This document shows positions 12,501-27,500 of a stretch of 64,000 nucleotides of DNA, one piece after another. Source of the stretch: Anodontia alba (Eukaryota > Mollusca > Bivalvia > Lucinida > Lucinidae). The translations under genes were made by a program, and so were the position numbers. Each line of letters starts with the position of its first letter. Positions within the stretch are counted from its first letter, which is position 1. Under the pieces are notes generated by a model. The model saw only the letters and a program-made list of their open reading frames with translations, was not told the origin of the DNA and did no database searches. The stretch spans positions 67,286,812 through 67,350,811 of the forward strand of contig OZ024835.1 of NCBI GenBank assembly GCA_964016985.1, given 5' to 3'.

Positions 12501-15500
12501 GCTCTCAACCAATGAAAAACAGTCTATTTTTAGCTTGTATAATAACAGATTATATTTTTGGTTTTTATTTCAACAAACAAAAGGTACCTGAATTACCCTA
12601 AGTATTTAGTAAGACAGACCCAAACAAATAGTGCAAACCCAGATCAGATGTCCCAGAATGCTTTGGGATCTTAGGCACATCAACACCTAAACCCATTGAA
12701 GACTGGAGACCCCTAAAAGGGTAATTGGCAAACAGTGCAGATCCAGATCAGATGCCGCAGAACGTGGCATCTGATCAGGGTCTCCACTGTTTGCAAATAG
12801 TTCAACCATTGTTTTTTAGGAATATCGACACCACTTATAGCCTGATGTACCTAAAATCGAAAATGGACTCTTCCAATATATTGTGTGGGAGAGTTTATTC
12901 AGTCAGTAATGGGTTAACTTCTTACCCTACTTCTCCTAGAATTTAAACATTTTACTCCCTGTTGGTATGTCTAAAAACTATAGCTCAAGTTAAGGCGCTT
13001 TTTTCAAGTCAAAAGTATTGATATTTTTCTTATTTCTCCACAAAAACATATGTTGTGGTACTCATTAGAAGTGCCTCTGTGAGGTGCTTCTAATGAGTAC
13101 CACAACATATGTTTTTGTGGAGAAATAAGAAAAATATTAACCTGATATCCACTCTTATCTAGACCTATGTAAAACTGCTGGATGAATGGCTTGGACCCTG
13201 ATGAGGCCTGTATGTCCCAATATTTAAGTATTGTTTGTGCTGAGGTTTTACGGCCCAGTCAACCCAATGGGGTCATATTGAGCGTGGTCAGTTTACCTAA
13301 CCATATGTTTACTTGGCAGGCTTAGTCCTCTAAGTGGATAACCAGTATTGTGCACATTCTTTCGCCAGAAACTGACAACTGCCCTTCTTGAATCAGCAGA
13401 AGGGAGAGAATGACCGTAGAAAATATTTCATGATCAATCTCCATGAAAGAATGTTGCCGACCTTGACGGGGGTTGAACCCGCGACCTCCTGGTCTCCAGT
13501 TGGACGGCCCATCCACCTGAGCCACTGAGGCCGGCCCAATATTTAAGTATAGGCCATTCCATGTGAAAATGTGCCTTCGGGCATATGCAGACAGTAAAGG
13601 CCCAGATCAGCTTGTGCACGCACACAAACTGATCAGGACCTTCTTTGTCTGCTTATAGAATCATCCGGTCCTGTTGAACATACTGAAATTCAATTTTACC
13701 TCGTTGACTCGAACACAGATGGCTCGTTTACCATGGCTACTTCAAACTCGTTTTCGAGTCCCTAAGAAATTCTTCAGATTGCTCAAGAAAACAAATATTT
13801 AGGGCAAATTCTCTTATTTTATCATGATATTGTATGTTGTGTGTACTCAACAGAATTGCCTCATTGAGGCAATTCTAGTGAGTTCACTTAACATACCATT
13901 ATTGTGTAGAAGATTGAAAAGGTTTTCCATAATTATCGCAATTTGTTTTCTGATCTGGCCTTATGATTAACCCTCAGTGGCTCGAACTACTCATATCTCG
14001 AACCCATTTCCATGGTCCCAAAGATGCTTGAGCCATTGAAATTCCACTGTATAATAAAGTTCCTGATTAGATTATATACCTCTGCTGACTGAGCTGAATA
14101 TTTATAGTTTGCATTTACCCCAAAGACAACTTTTTTCATATCCCATCTCATACGGTAAGGTACAGTTCCTCACAATTTACAGCAAAAACACAATACATTT
14201 ACCCCAAACACACCTTTTTTTTATGTCCCATCTCGTATGGTTAGGTATATTTCCTCACAATTTACAGCAAAACACAATTCAGTCTACTCTCATTATCTCC
14301 CAAGTCCAAGGGACTCTCTGAAATATTTCGAGATATCCGTACCTCAACATATCAGATTTGCAGAAAAAATAAATGGAACAATCATATTTCACAAATGAAT
14401 ATGTAATTTGACTCCTGAAGTTAAAGTTTATCAAAAATATTATGGAAAAGAGGAGAAATTGCTCCTTAGGAGCAATTTCTCCTCTATTCCACAATATTTT
14501 ATCTGTTGTTAGATTTTCACATTTAAATAGGGACCAGATTATCATTTCAGAATAAGGGGTTATTCGAGATAAGCTAAGTCAAGATAACGAGAGTCGACTG
14601 TACTAGAACTTACTTGATGTTTAATTTAACATTATGCTGTTCCTGTTCTCTCTGTCTCAGCACCTGTAAAAATAGTTCTACAATGAATCTACATACATGA
14701 TGAATTTAAATACTGACAGATGATAAACCAAACTTACCTGTCAGTTTTACCTTTATATTTAATATTCATAATTATCATATGACGTCGCTGTTATTCAGTG
14801 GATAACGTCATGCTATAAAAATCGTACAACCACACGTTATATAACACTTTGGTAGGACGACGCCCATGTCAACCATGCATTTTCTGTTGAACAATTGTCA
14901 ACTTTAAGGGCGATAAAATCCAATTGAAAAGGGTCATATGATAAACAGAATCTTACACCCGTAGTCATTTTATATGAAATTTATGAAACTCGCCAAAGGC
15001 TTGTTTCATAAATTTCATATGAAATGACCACACGTGTAAGATCCTCTATGTCTTTGTCCAATCTACAAGTTAGGCAGGAGAGCCAGAAAATCATGCAAAT
15101 CATATGATGTAGTTATCAATTCACCTGCACGTGTAATACATTTTGCAACAAAAGTGCACTTGTAAGTATTTAAATTAAAAGGTCAAACTGATAGATCAAT
15201 ATGGTCAACCATTAAAATTCTTTTCTAATTTTTCCCTGAAATACATAATTTGTACACACATTATCTCATCATATCATCATAATCATCATAATCGGATTTT
15301 TGATTAACGTGCAGGTACAGGGGCAACATCCACATCAGTGGGCCCCCTTCCAGATAGCTGGCTTGCTGCATGCATGGCAGCTCTCACACCAGATCTCCAC
15401 ATATTTCTATCATGAGGGTTGATAGCCGAGAGCTTCCACTCTCTGCAATCCCTCTCTGCTTCCATGTCATCTTGGGCCTCCCAGGCCCACGCTTTCCCTC

Positions 15501-18500
15501 AACCTGTATGTGTTTTGTGTTGCTTCACTTGCGACTTTCAAACTTTAAGAATAATTTATATTATATTTTGGTCCAGTACGACATCATATTTCATGACGTC
15601 AAGTGAAAATGACGTCAGCAATTTTGACATCATACATTGCCAACATTCCACAATGGTAATACAGTTTGCGATTTGTTAATGTTCAACAAGCATTACTGAT
15701 CTAAAGAAAGCGTGCAATTTTGATATTGCGTGCTGATATTGAGAAATATCGGCATCTTTGTTCCTCGGATTTTATCATTCATTTCTAATCATTTAATATT
15801 TATAGCTATATAATAAAATAAAATACTGTCTTACTTTACCTTGAAAACTGAGCTAGCTATTTCTATTTTCATTTAAGGTCTCACAAATGGAATGAAACAC
15901 CAAGCCCTTTTCAACTGGGGTTTGAGGGTGTGTGTGTAGGGGGAGGGGGGAGGTGGGGTGTTGTGAGGGGGGAATTAAGAAAAGAAATTATCATTATTAG
16001 TAGGGTAAACTCACGAGCTGTATCATGTTACATTATTTCATGAAATCCAGTATATTGCGAATTGGCCACTGATCCCAAATTTTTCACAAGCAACAGAATT
16101 TAAAACTTAGAAATGTTTGTTGTTGTTACTAACTTGAGAGACAGAAAACTAACTGCAATTCATTCTAGATATTAGTTTTTCTCGACTATCCAGAAACTAA
16201 GTCTCTGACACACTCTAAATTGTGACAAACAATCCAATTAACCCAATTAGCATCAATCAGTAGAAGCGTTGATTTAAATGGCAAGCACTTAATCTGGCAA
16301 TATGTAAACAAACGTACAAAATGAAGCAATGTGTTTTCTGCTTCACTAATACCAATAAAAATTGAATATTTTTTTTAGAATATTTTTCATTTCCAAATTG
16401 ATGAAATGCCATTTAGTGTGGATTGATCAGTGATGTCTCGGCAAACTACCATGGCGCAAAGCAAGTGAGCATTATTTGGACCCCTATACATGCCTTGCAT
16501 TATATCGTGAACCAGTTAAATCGCAATGTCAGGCCCTGGACCCCAAACATCACAATATATCAATTCTGCAGTGTACATGTATTTATAGGACCATGTCCGG
16601 TGACCTGTGACCTGTTTCAATTTTCAATTTGACCTAATACAGCTGGGAACCAGATGCCTCAGGTCATCCTACAAGGTTATATTTTGATCTTTACTTAATC
16701 GTCCCTGTTTAAAACAATTAGGCAGGGGATGAAATCTATACCTACTGGATGTACAACAGAAATGCTCTATCAAGAATGTATCAGATATAAGCAAGAAGGA
16801 AAGCCTAAACCATACCCTGCTAAGTTTGTATCCTGTTTTTGAGATCTTTGTGACACCTTCCCTCCTCAGGTCATCAGGGTCCTCTGTTGAAAAGAAAGAT
16901 ACAAGTTATTAAAAGTGTTTTTCAAACCCTTTAAGTGCTATGCAAAACCACTGCAGAAATAATTCTTTTTTTTCTTATTTCACAAAAGAAAATAAGATTT
17001 AGCATTTCATGTGCATTGTCTGCTGCCAAGCCTAATTTTCTCTGAAAAATACAAAAAGAAATCAAAATGTCATCTGCTGCAGTTGTGGTTATCTTTTTAA
17101 GGGTTAAAACATGGGATATTATTCCTTGGAGGGTGAAGAACCTAGTACATTAGCCAACACAACATTTTTATCAACATCAGCAGGGCTTATTTCATACAGT
17201 TTAGAAAACAACAATTGATTAACTCTTTTGGTGCCAAATTTCAGACTACATTTGTCGTCTGCTTTGTTTTTTGTTAAACAGAATTTCAGTAAAGAAGTTT
17301 ATATGTAATAAAAGTGGCATCACGAAAACATGCCTATATAATTTTGACCCCCTTAAACCCCACTTTTATATAGTAAAACTGGGGTTTACACGGGTATACA
17401 TTGTTTTTCTTATTTCTGCTCAAAACAGATTGTGAGTACTCGTTAGAACCGGCTCACCGAGGCGGTTCTAACGAGTACCCACAATCTATGTTTTGAGTAG
17501 AAATATGAAAAATATCAGAGTTTTTTTATCTGAAAATTTTCAGTTTTTGGAGGTGAAATTTTCTATATATTTGAATAGGCGTGTTTTCGTAATGGAAAGA
17601 CTGACTGTAAAACAGCGTAGATCCTGATGAGACGGCTCATTATGAGCCGTCTCATCTGGATCTACGCTTTTTGCAAATGCTTACTATTACTGCCTATGGC
17701 AATATATGAGTTAAGATGTATCGTAATACTTCGCAGGGAGAAACTCTATGATCTCAAAGGGAGACTGCTTTCTGTGTTATTGCATTTCATCACAATGTCC
17801 TGGACTATCAAAAAGGACATAAACCGGATCAAATGGAAGATGTTACGTATACCATAACCCCATGGAACTGTTGGCATTACGTCATGGAGTGACTCCATGA
17901 CATCAACATTACTAATGAGCTGACTTTATAACACAATTTTCTCTTTATTGTTCTTCAGCTCAAACTGAAGCAATTTTGAGGCATTTCCAAGAGAAGAGTA
18001 CTAGCTAAAAGGTATATAATTAACCCTTAAACTGCCTATCACAACAACTGTAATCTGCTTTGTCGTCTGCTTGTGATTTTAAAAGACATTTCTGCAACAG
18101 TGTGGACCCAGATCAGACTACTCCATTAGGAGCAGTCTGATCAGGATCCACACTGTTTGCCTGCATGCAAAAATAGATTTGAAAAGTTTACAAGAATATT
18201 CAGCAGACGAGATAAACAGACGACATTTTCAGATGCAGGTTTTCTTGGCATTTTAAGGGTTAATGAATAATTAACAGTGTTTGCTTGATATGAAAAATCT
18301 TTCACTCAGGAGCGTGGATTATTTGATAAAATCTCAATCCTTTGGAACTCCCTTTTACTTAATTACTGTGCTCCTTCATGGCAGATTTTTCATATCCATC
18401 AACACGGTTGATTATTCTCTATTTAATAACAGGCTGATCTGGGCATTTACTGTCTAAATATATAGAGAGCTCATTGCACAACATTTAACCCTTAATACAG

Positions 18501-21500
18501 TTGCAGCAGACAGCATTTTGAAACATTTCTTTTATTTTTCAGAGAAAATCTGGCTTGACATTTCATGTGAATTGTCTGCTGGGCAGACAATTCACATTAA
18601 ATGTCCAGCAAGAAAATCTGGCTTGACATTTCATGTGAACTGTCTACTAGGCAGGCAATTCACATTAAATGTCCAGCAAGAAAATCAGGCTTAACATTTG
18701 ATGTGAATTGTCTGCTAGGCAGACAATTCACATTAAATGTCAAGTCTTATTTTCTCTGAATTTTTGTTTTCTTCAGAATTTCGTCTGCTTCATTTACCAA
18801 GAATGCCGTCTGCTATACTTACCAAGAAGTTCTATTGCATCATCTTCATTATCACTTTCATTTATCCCAGAGTCTCCAGACACTGTTGATGATTTATCTT
18901 GATCAACAAGAAGCTTTCCAAGCTCCTCTCTGTGCTTGATGGCATCCATCTTGGGTCCTTTGATATGACTGGAGCTAAAGATAAGTTTCATTTGCATTAG
19001 AGTTTTACAGCCTAGTCAACACTGTCAACTGCCCTTCTTGAATCGGTGGAAGGGAAAGAATGACCATAGAAAATATTTCATAATCAATCTCCATGAAAGA
19101 ATGTTGCTGACCCAGTGGGAAATGAACCCGCATTGCCGTAAAACAGAATCTGTTACTGTAAATTTTTGTTTGTGTTGAGGTTTTACGGCCCAGTCAACCC
19201 AATGGGGTCATGTCGAGCGCGGTCAGTTTACTTAACCACACGTTTACTGGGCAGGCTTTGTCCTCTAAGCGGTTAACCAGTATTGTGCACATTCTTTCGC
19301 CAGAATCTGTTACTGTAAAACCAACAAATACCTCCCCAAATGAAAATTTTCAATACATTATAGATTACAAGTATATTATACTGGAACTTTTTTATAACAT
19401 GGTTCATTATAAGATGGTTTTGACAGAAGACAATTTAAAAGGTGGATCCTAAAAGTGTTGTATCCAAACTAAAATGTTTAGATTATATAGAAAAATTACC
19501 ATTTATGGTCATTTCTCTATATAATCTAGACATTTTTGTTGGATACAAGAAATATGTATAAGTTTATAGAAAAATGACCATTTATGTTCATTTTTGCTAT
19601 ATAATATACATTTTTGTTTGAATACAACTTGATTGTTTAGCTAACACAGTCTCAGCACTTGTGTTCTAAAGAGGTTGTGGTGTACAAAGAAAACATCATC
19701 AAGTAACAAATTAGGCCCTTATCCCTCTGCCTAAGGGGAATGGATACACTTTCTTGATTTTCAGCCATTTCTGCAAAGGGAGACTACTTTGCAACTTCCT
19801 GTTTACTTTACTGCATGCCAGGCCCCTTCAAAAAAGAGGTCTACTCTAAAAGGGAAGAATTTGCTCCCTTTTAGAGTAGACTCCTTTTCAGAAGGGAGAC
19901 AAAAACCATTGTTATGGAGTTGCCTTCCCAAGACCAGTATTTATGCATATTCTTTTGCCAGACACTGACAACTGCCCTTCTTGAATCAGCAGAAGGGACA
20001 GAACGATCATAGAAAATATTTCACAATCAATCTCTACGCAAGCATGTTGCTGGACCTGGTGGGTATCAAACCTGTGACCTCCTGATCACTAGTCAAATGT
20101 GTATCCAACTGAGCTACCGAGAGAGGCTGCCTTCCCTGTAAGTAAATCAATTCCCCTGAAAGTATAGTGTCTGATAAGAGAAATATCCTGATAAACAGTC
20201 ATTACTTATTTCTCCACTAAAAAATGGTACATGGATATTATAAGAAGTGCTTCAGTTTACAGGTCATAATACATTGGAGACAATTCGCATAAAATGTCAA
20301 ATCCTGTTTTCTAGGGAAATAAAAAACATAATCCATTTGTTGTCTGCTGATATAGCCCAGAGAGTGGTAAAGTTTAAACAGGCCCCAAGGTTATAAAACT
20401 TTCGTCATGCTCAACTCAGCTGAGCATGAAATTTTCTCTGCTAATAAATATGAAAATGCCAATAGTTGGCATTTTCATATTAGCAGGGAAATTTTCATGC
20501 TCACCTATGTTTAGCAAGGAAGAGTTTGCAATTGTTAGTTATCTGATATTTATAAGCATGAAATATTTCATGCTCAGCTGAGTTGAGCATGATTTTGTTT
20601 GTGTTGAGGTTTTACGGCCCAGTCAACCCAATGGGGTCATGTCGAGCGCGGTCAGTTTCCCTAACCACACGTTTACTGGGCAGACTTAGTCCTCTAAGCG
20701 GTTCACCAGTATTGTGCACATTCTTTCGCCAGAAACTGACAACTGCCCTTCTTGAATCAGCGGAAGGGAGAGAATGAGTTGAGCATGAAAAAAGTTTTAT
20801 AACCTCGAGGCCAGGACTAACCTTTCAACCACTGATGATTCCTGTTTGCTTTCTGATTCACTGAGCATTATCTCCCCTGCCAGTGGATCTTCAGTGTCTC
20901 TCTGGCAACGTGGACCAGTGTAACCTCTACTTCTGTAGTTAGCATCCTCACCGTCCTAGAAGATAAAATCATGCTACATATACTGACCAGAAAAAGAAAT
21001 GCAACTGTTCTGGACAGCAAGGAAAAGTAATATTAATATATAAATTTTTTCTATAAAATAATACATGTTGGTCAACAATTTCTTACTTTATATTAATTAA
21101 CCCTAGTCCTGCTGAACCCAGATATACTCTGCATTTGCAAACAGTATAGATCCAGATCAGTTGACTTCTGAAGAATGGGCAAAATTTGCAGTCACATCCT
21201 GCGCATGCCCAAGGTCTCATCCGGGCCTTTGCTCTCCATTCATACATTCTATAGTATTCAATGATTCTGTTTGCAGACAGCAAAGGGCCTGATCAGACTG
21301 CGCAAATATTCAGGCTGATCTGGGCCTTCTCTGTCTGCATAAGCCCCAAAGACACTTTTTAGCATGACCTGGCTAAATTTCTCATGGCATGACTGATCGT
21401 TTATTTTGTCTGAAAAAATCTTCTTGGAAAAAGGGAGAAAACTAACCAGCACTCCAACGTTCGTAGCCCAGGCTTTCCTTATATCTGATTTGTCATCCTT

Positions 21501-24500
21501 TCTATGGTGTTTCACTGTTTCATCATGCCTACAATCCTCCTCAAACAAATCATCAAAAGTTGTGCTGGTTACTTTTGTGTCTGATACCCAGCCCTGCTTC
21601 TGTTTACGTCCTGCAAGAAAAAAGGGTGATCCAGGCTCTTTGTTTTTTTTTTCAACAAAAAACTGTATACCCACAACATATGTTTTCATGATAAAATAAG
21701 AGAAAATATACTTTATCTAAACACCCCTCTTATCTAAACATTACTCATCACGAAAACATACCTGTATAAGTTTGACCCCCTTAAACCCCACTTTTATATA
21801 GTAAAACTGGGGTTTACAGGGGTATATATTATTTTTCTTATTTCTGCTCAAAACATAGATTGTGGGTTCTCGTTAGAACCGCCTCGCTGAGGTGGTTCTA
21901 ACGAGTACCCACAATCTATGTTTTGAGCAGAAATGTGAAAAAAAATTAGAATTTTTATCTAAAAATTTTCAGTTTTTGGAGGTGAAATTTTGTATATATT
22001 TGAATAGGCGTGTTTTCGTAATGTAACTTTTCAACTTTTAATGGTTGCAAAAAACAAAAAGTTTCAGATGAAAAAATGTGATCTTTTTGTTATTTTTGCT
22101 CGAAACAGAGGTTGTGGGTACTCATTAGAACTGCCTCATTGAGGCAGTTCTGATGGGTGCCCACAATCTATGTTTTATAGCAGAAATAACATAATAATGT
22201 TTACCCCTGCAAACCCCCATTTTTTTTCTATATAAAAGGAGGGGTTTGAGAAGGTCAAAATTACATAGACATGTTTTCGCGATGGAGGTCTTGATGATCC
22301 ATAAAATATCAAATATACCAATAGATACATTTCTAACATCTCAGATGATGAGTTTCTTCTTTATCTAGCTCTGTTTCTATTTATCTCCTGCAAGACTAAG
22401 GTGATCCAGAGATCTAGATAACATGTTGTTGTTTTTTTCTTTAACCCTTGTCCTGCAGAATAAATCAAGAAGCCAAACCCATTTCTAATTTTCAGCCAAT
22501 CAGATAACTTAATCGAGGTTATTGATATAGATTCACATACTTAATGGCAAACAGTGCAGATCCAGATCAGTTGGCTTCTTCAGAAGCCAACTGTTCTGGA
22601 TCTACACTGTTTGCAAAGGCAGGGTATATCTGTGTTCAGCAGGACAAGGGTTAATAAAACATAAAAGTTGAAGATTAATTGGAAATAGAGTTGGCCACTC
22701 ACTGCCCAGTCAACACTGTTATGGTCATGCTGAGCTGGTCAGTTAACCTGTTTACCATACACTTTTCCTGGGCAGGTTTAGTCCTCTAAGCAGTCAACCA
22801 GTACAACTTCCCTTTTTGAATCAATGGAAGAAGAAGGGTGACCATAGAGATAGTGACCATAGAGATTATTCCACGATCAATTTCCACAAAACTACATACT
22901 GTATTCGACCTAATTACCGCACATACCCCTATAAGCGCACAGTCAAGCAACTCTGTAGTCTTCAAATTACAGCCAGTGTACTTTCTGTCTACTTCTTTAT
23001 AAAGGCATATGTTGTAGGTACTCATTTGAATTGCATCGACAACATATGCTTTTATAAAGAAATTAAAAAAAAAGTAAAACAACAACAACACAAAACCATC
23101 ATATAAACAACATTATATAAGTCCTTCGCTGATCTTTTTTAAGTGTACACTTAGTATAGGTGGATACGTATTCTGCCACAAATTTTCCGTGTAATTTTGA
23201 AAATCCTAAGTGCACGGTGCTGTAATTAGGTCGAATACAGTAATATGTGGCCTAGATAGGGTTTGAACTTACAATCCCTGGGTCTGTAGTCAGATGTGCT
23301 ATAGAACCTGGCACAAAATGTAGAATTTTTTGTTATATCTCAAAAGAAAACATATATTATAAGTACTCATCAGAAACACCTCAATGAGGTATTTTTGAAG
23401 AGCACCTACAACAAAATGACCCAGAGCTCTGGATATGCTTTTCTTTCTTTTTTTCATTCTTTTTTCTTTTACAAAAAAAAAAAAAAAAAAAAAAAATGTT
23501 GATTTTTTTCTAATTTTGAAAAAGAAATATATGTTTGGGTGCTCATTAGAAGTGCCTCAATTTTTCTTATTTCTCAAAGGGAACATATACTATGGGAACT
23601 CACCAGAAACACCTAAACGAGGCAGTTTTAAAGATGGGGTAGTTGGGTGAGGCAAAGGTGTTATGTATCTTACGTCATCGGTGGTGGGGGTCCAAATGAG
23701 ATTGGCTTAAAGTTGGGCAAGGTCTGCTATCCTTGCAGCAGGTAAGGGTAGCAGGGGAATGTTTTTATTTCTTATCTTTCTCCACTTTCATTCATTTTCC
23801 TCTTTCCCACCTGTCATTTTCTTTCATCTCCTCTACTATCTCTTCTATCTCTTTTCTCCCTTTCTCTGGGAGATGACACAAAATGACCCACAAGGGTTGA
23901 TGTGTTGTTAAACCCAACACAATCAATCACTTTTAACCCTTGTCCTGCTGAACAGGGATATGTCCTGCCTTTGCAAACAGTGTGGATCTAGATCAGTTGG
24001 CTTCTGAAGCCAACTGATCTGGATCTGCACTGTTTGCCATAAAGTATGTAAATTTATAGCAACAATCTGGATCAAGTAATCTGATTGGCTGAAAAATTAG
24101 AAGTGGGCATGGCATCTTAATTTATTCAGCAGGACAAGGGTTAAAGAGTATTTACAACAGTTTTTCTTTTTTTTTTTCTTTTACAACAACAACAAAAAAA
24201 AAAGTTGATTTTTTTCTTATTTGAAAAGAAAATGTTTGGGTACTCATTAGAAGTGCCTCAATTTTTCTTATTTCTCAAAGAAACCTATACTGTGGGTTCT
24301 CATCAGAAGCATCTTAAAGAGGCACTTCTAATGAGTACCAACAACATATTTTTTTTTTCATGAAAAAAAATTGGGATAAATTATTCCAGAATTATCATCA
24401 AATGCTTAACAAGTCATCTGTATATGTGCACTCAGATTCTGAACCAGACTATATTTCAAATTTTAGGATTAGTAAATATTTATGTCTGAATAGTTAGGTA

Positions 24501-27500
24501 ATGATGGTAGGAGTTAATAAGCATTAGATTGTCCAGCTTATAAAATGGGAAATATTTAGCTCAGGGTAAGAGGATGTACCCACACAATATTTTTCTTTTT
24601 CTTAGTTTTCCATGACTACATATGTTGTGGGTACTCATTAGAAGTGCCTCATTGAGGCACTTCTAATGAGTACCCATAACACAGCATGAAAACATGACTA
24701 TATAATTTTGACCCCCTTAAATCCCACAGTGACTTATTTAGTAAAACTGGGGGTTTACAGGAGTATACATTATTTTTTTTTTTATTTCTGCTCAAAAACA
24801 TAGATTGTGGGTACTCATTAGAACCACCTCACTGAGGTGGTTCTCACCTCACTGAGGCAGTTCTATTGAGTACCCACAATTTATGTTTTGAGCAGAAGTA
24901 TGAAAAATATCAGAGTTTTTTTATCTGAAAATGTTCGGTTTTTGGAGGTGAAATTTTCCATGTATTTGAATAGGCGTGTTTTCATAATGATATGTTATCA
25001 TGAAGAAAAAGAAAAATATTACTGTTTTTCGGTCGAAAAAAATGCCTTGTCTGGAGCTATGATAGACAGAACTACAATGTACGAAAAGGTACCTTACAAC
25101 ATGTGTGCCCAACAAAGACTCAGATCAGCTTGCACAACTGCACAGTCTGACCAGTCTTCTTTGGAAGCTTCTACAGTGAACCCTCGCAAAATCTACAGTG
25201 AACCCTTGTTACAACGATATCATTTGTTCCAAAACATGTTGCCATTATAATGAATTTGCTGTTCGTAAGAATCCTTAATGGACAGAATGATATGTAAGAA
25301 AGACCCTGTTTTATTCTTCTTTTCTCACAGAACATACGTTTTGGATATTTGTTAGAAATGCCTCACTGAGGCAATTCTAACAAATATCCAAAACATATGT
25401 TGCTTGAAGTTCTAATGCAATATTCTTGCATATTTTCTCATTAGCTGTCACCTCTTGAGCGAAGGTTTCCTGACATTCAAATTGTCATAATAAATAATTT
25501 CGCCGTTGTAACCAGTGTCGGTATAAAGAGGGTTGTCTGTAATAGCAATTCAGTTAGTATCTTTTGGACAAATCACTGGTCAGTTAAACATACTTGTTCA
25601 AACTTCAGAACAAGTATTCTAAAGAGTTAGATAAATGGACACTTTTTCAAGGGAAATCACTCTAATCTTAAGTATTTGCCTCCCTTCTCAAAGGTGCTAT
25701 TTAAAGAAAGCATCCAGCTCACCAAGGGGCAAATTCTTTCTGTTAAAAACCCAAAAGTAAGATGTGTCTCGGTCATTAGTCTTATCACTGATAAGAGACT
25801 GGACACAATAAAACCTAGGACACTGTCAATGAATGATAGACAGGTAGAGGCCCAAAAGGAGAATTAGTACTAGTTTATCAATCTGATCCTTAGGTAATAG
25901 ATCCTATTAACGCTTGTCCTGCTGAATAAATTAACAAACCCACTTTAATTTTCAGCCAATCAGATTATTTGATCCAGATTATTGCTATAAATTCACATAC
26001 TTAATGGCAAACTGTGAAGATCCAGATCAGTTGGCTTCTTCAGAAGCCAGTTGATCTGAATCTACACAGTTTGCAAAGGTAGGGTATATCCGTGTTCAGC
26101 AAGACAAGGGTTGAGACGGGATTCCTGTAACCTGGGAAACAAATCTTTTTTCTGAGAGTGATCTCCCTTTGCAAAGGGAGGCAAAACTTCCAACTTGGTA
26201 TTTTAACTGTGCTCTCCCTTTGAGGTGAACCATTTTCTCTTAGAGAATTTTTGATCCCATTCTCACAAACAACTGTTCTGCTAATGTTGAAACATTCATG
26301 GAGTACTTATCAGATTTGGCATATGCAAAGCCTGTATTTCATAGTTCCAGATAAGATGCATTTTAATTGAAAAGTTGGTATTTTTCTTGTTTTACATGAA
26401 AACATTGCATTACGAAAACAAGCCTAATCAAATATACTGAAAAAAATTTTACTACCAAAAAATGAAAACTTTCAGATAAAAAAACTAAGATATTTTTCAT
26501 ATTTCTGCTCACAACATAGATTGTGGGTACTCGTTAGAACTGCCTTGATGAAGTGGTTCTAATGGGTGCCCACAATCCATGTTTTTGAGCAGAAATAAGA
26601 AAAATCTTGCACTGTAATTCTTATCAGCACTTATAGCAGAACTGAAAATACTTCAAAAGTAAAGCTGTTCAAACCTTTTTTTAAAGCTACTGCTTGGGTC
26701 CCCAAACAATGACTATGTTACATCGAGGGTTGAGCGCAAGACTGGCGTAAGTCAGATGGTTGTTTTTCCCCAAACCTAATCTCCTCACCATGAAGGCATT
26801 ATGAAGATTACAACATTTCTTTCTGTAAACAATGCAAACTTAGGTGCCATTGCTCGTATGAGCAATGGCACCTAAATTTGCATTGTTTACAAAGGGGTCC
26901 AAATTGCCCCTAAACAAGGGTTTCAAAAATATGTTTGAGTTACTATAGTCTTGCGCTCAACCCTCGACATGTAGCTTAATAATTGTGTTGTATTCTGACA
27001 AAATATATAAACTATAGACGTTTATATATTTTACAGAAAATCATTAAACTAGAAATGTGCCCACAGTACACGGATGCCCCCGCTGTGGGTTACCTGACTA
27101 TAAAACTGCAAAATTCTACCTGGTACAAATGCCTTAACCTGAGTCTAACAGGATCATGTATGTACATGTACACAAATTCGTACAGAAGGACGAACATTCG
27201 TACACACGTATGGAAAACCAAAAAACTATATGCCCCCAGCATAAACATCTATAATATAGTCATTTTTCTATATAATTAATACATTTTTGTTTGGATACAC
27301 TAGTTTTGGGGTCCATCTTTGAAATATGTTATATTCAAGACTGTTTTATAATAAACCCTGCTATAAAGAGGTTCTTGCTTAACAAGGTCTAAAAAGAACC
27401 CCAGCCCCCTCTCCCCAAACTCAAGATGCTGAAACAATAACCCTAATGCAAAAAGTATCACAATAATCGTCCTAAAGAATTATTCAGGCACTGTAACTAC

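Noticed and set aside
13440..13530. Possible genuine tRNA gene (A and B boxes)
   Set aside because: The boxes belong to the head of a SINE with a body, tail and target duplication; the cloverleaf is not kept.
14058..14090. 14-bp putative microexon (CTCAGTCAGCAGAG) between exons 9 and 10 of the C8orf34 homologue, phase-compatible
   Set aside because: Too short to distinguish from chance; the inner acceptor of exon 10 already gives a continuous frame.
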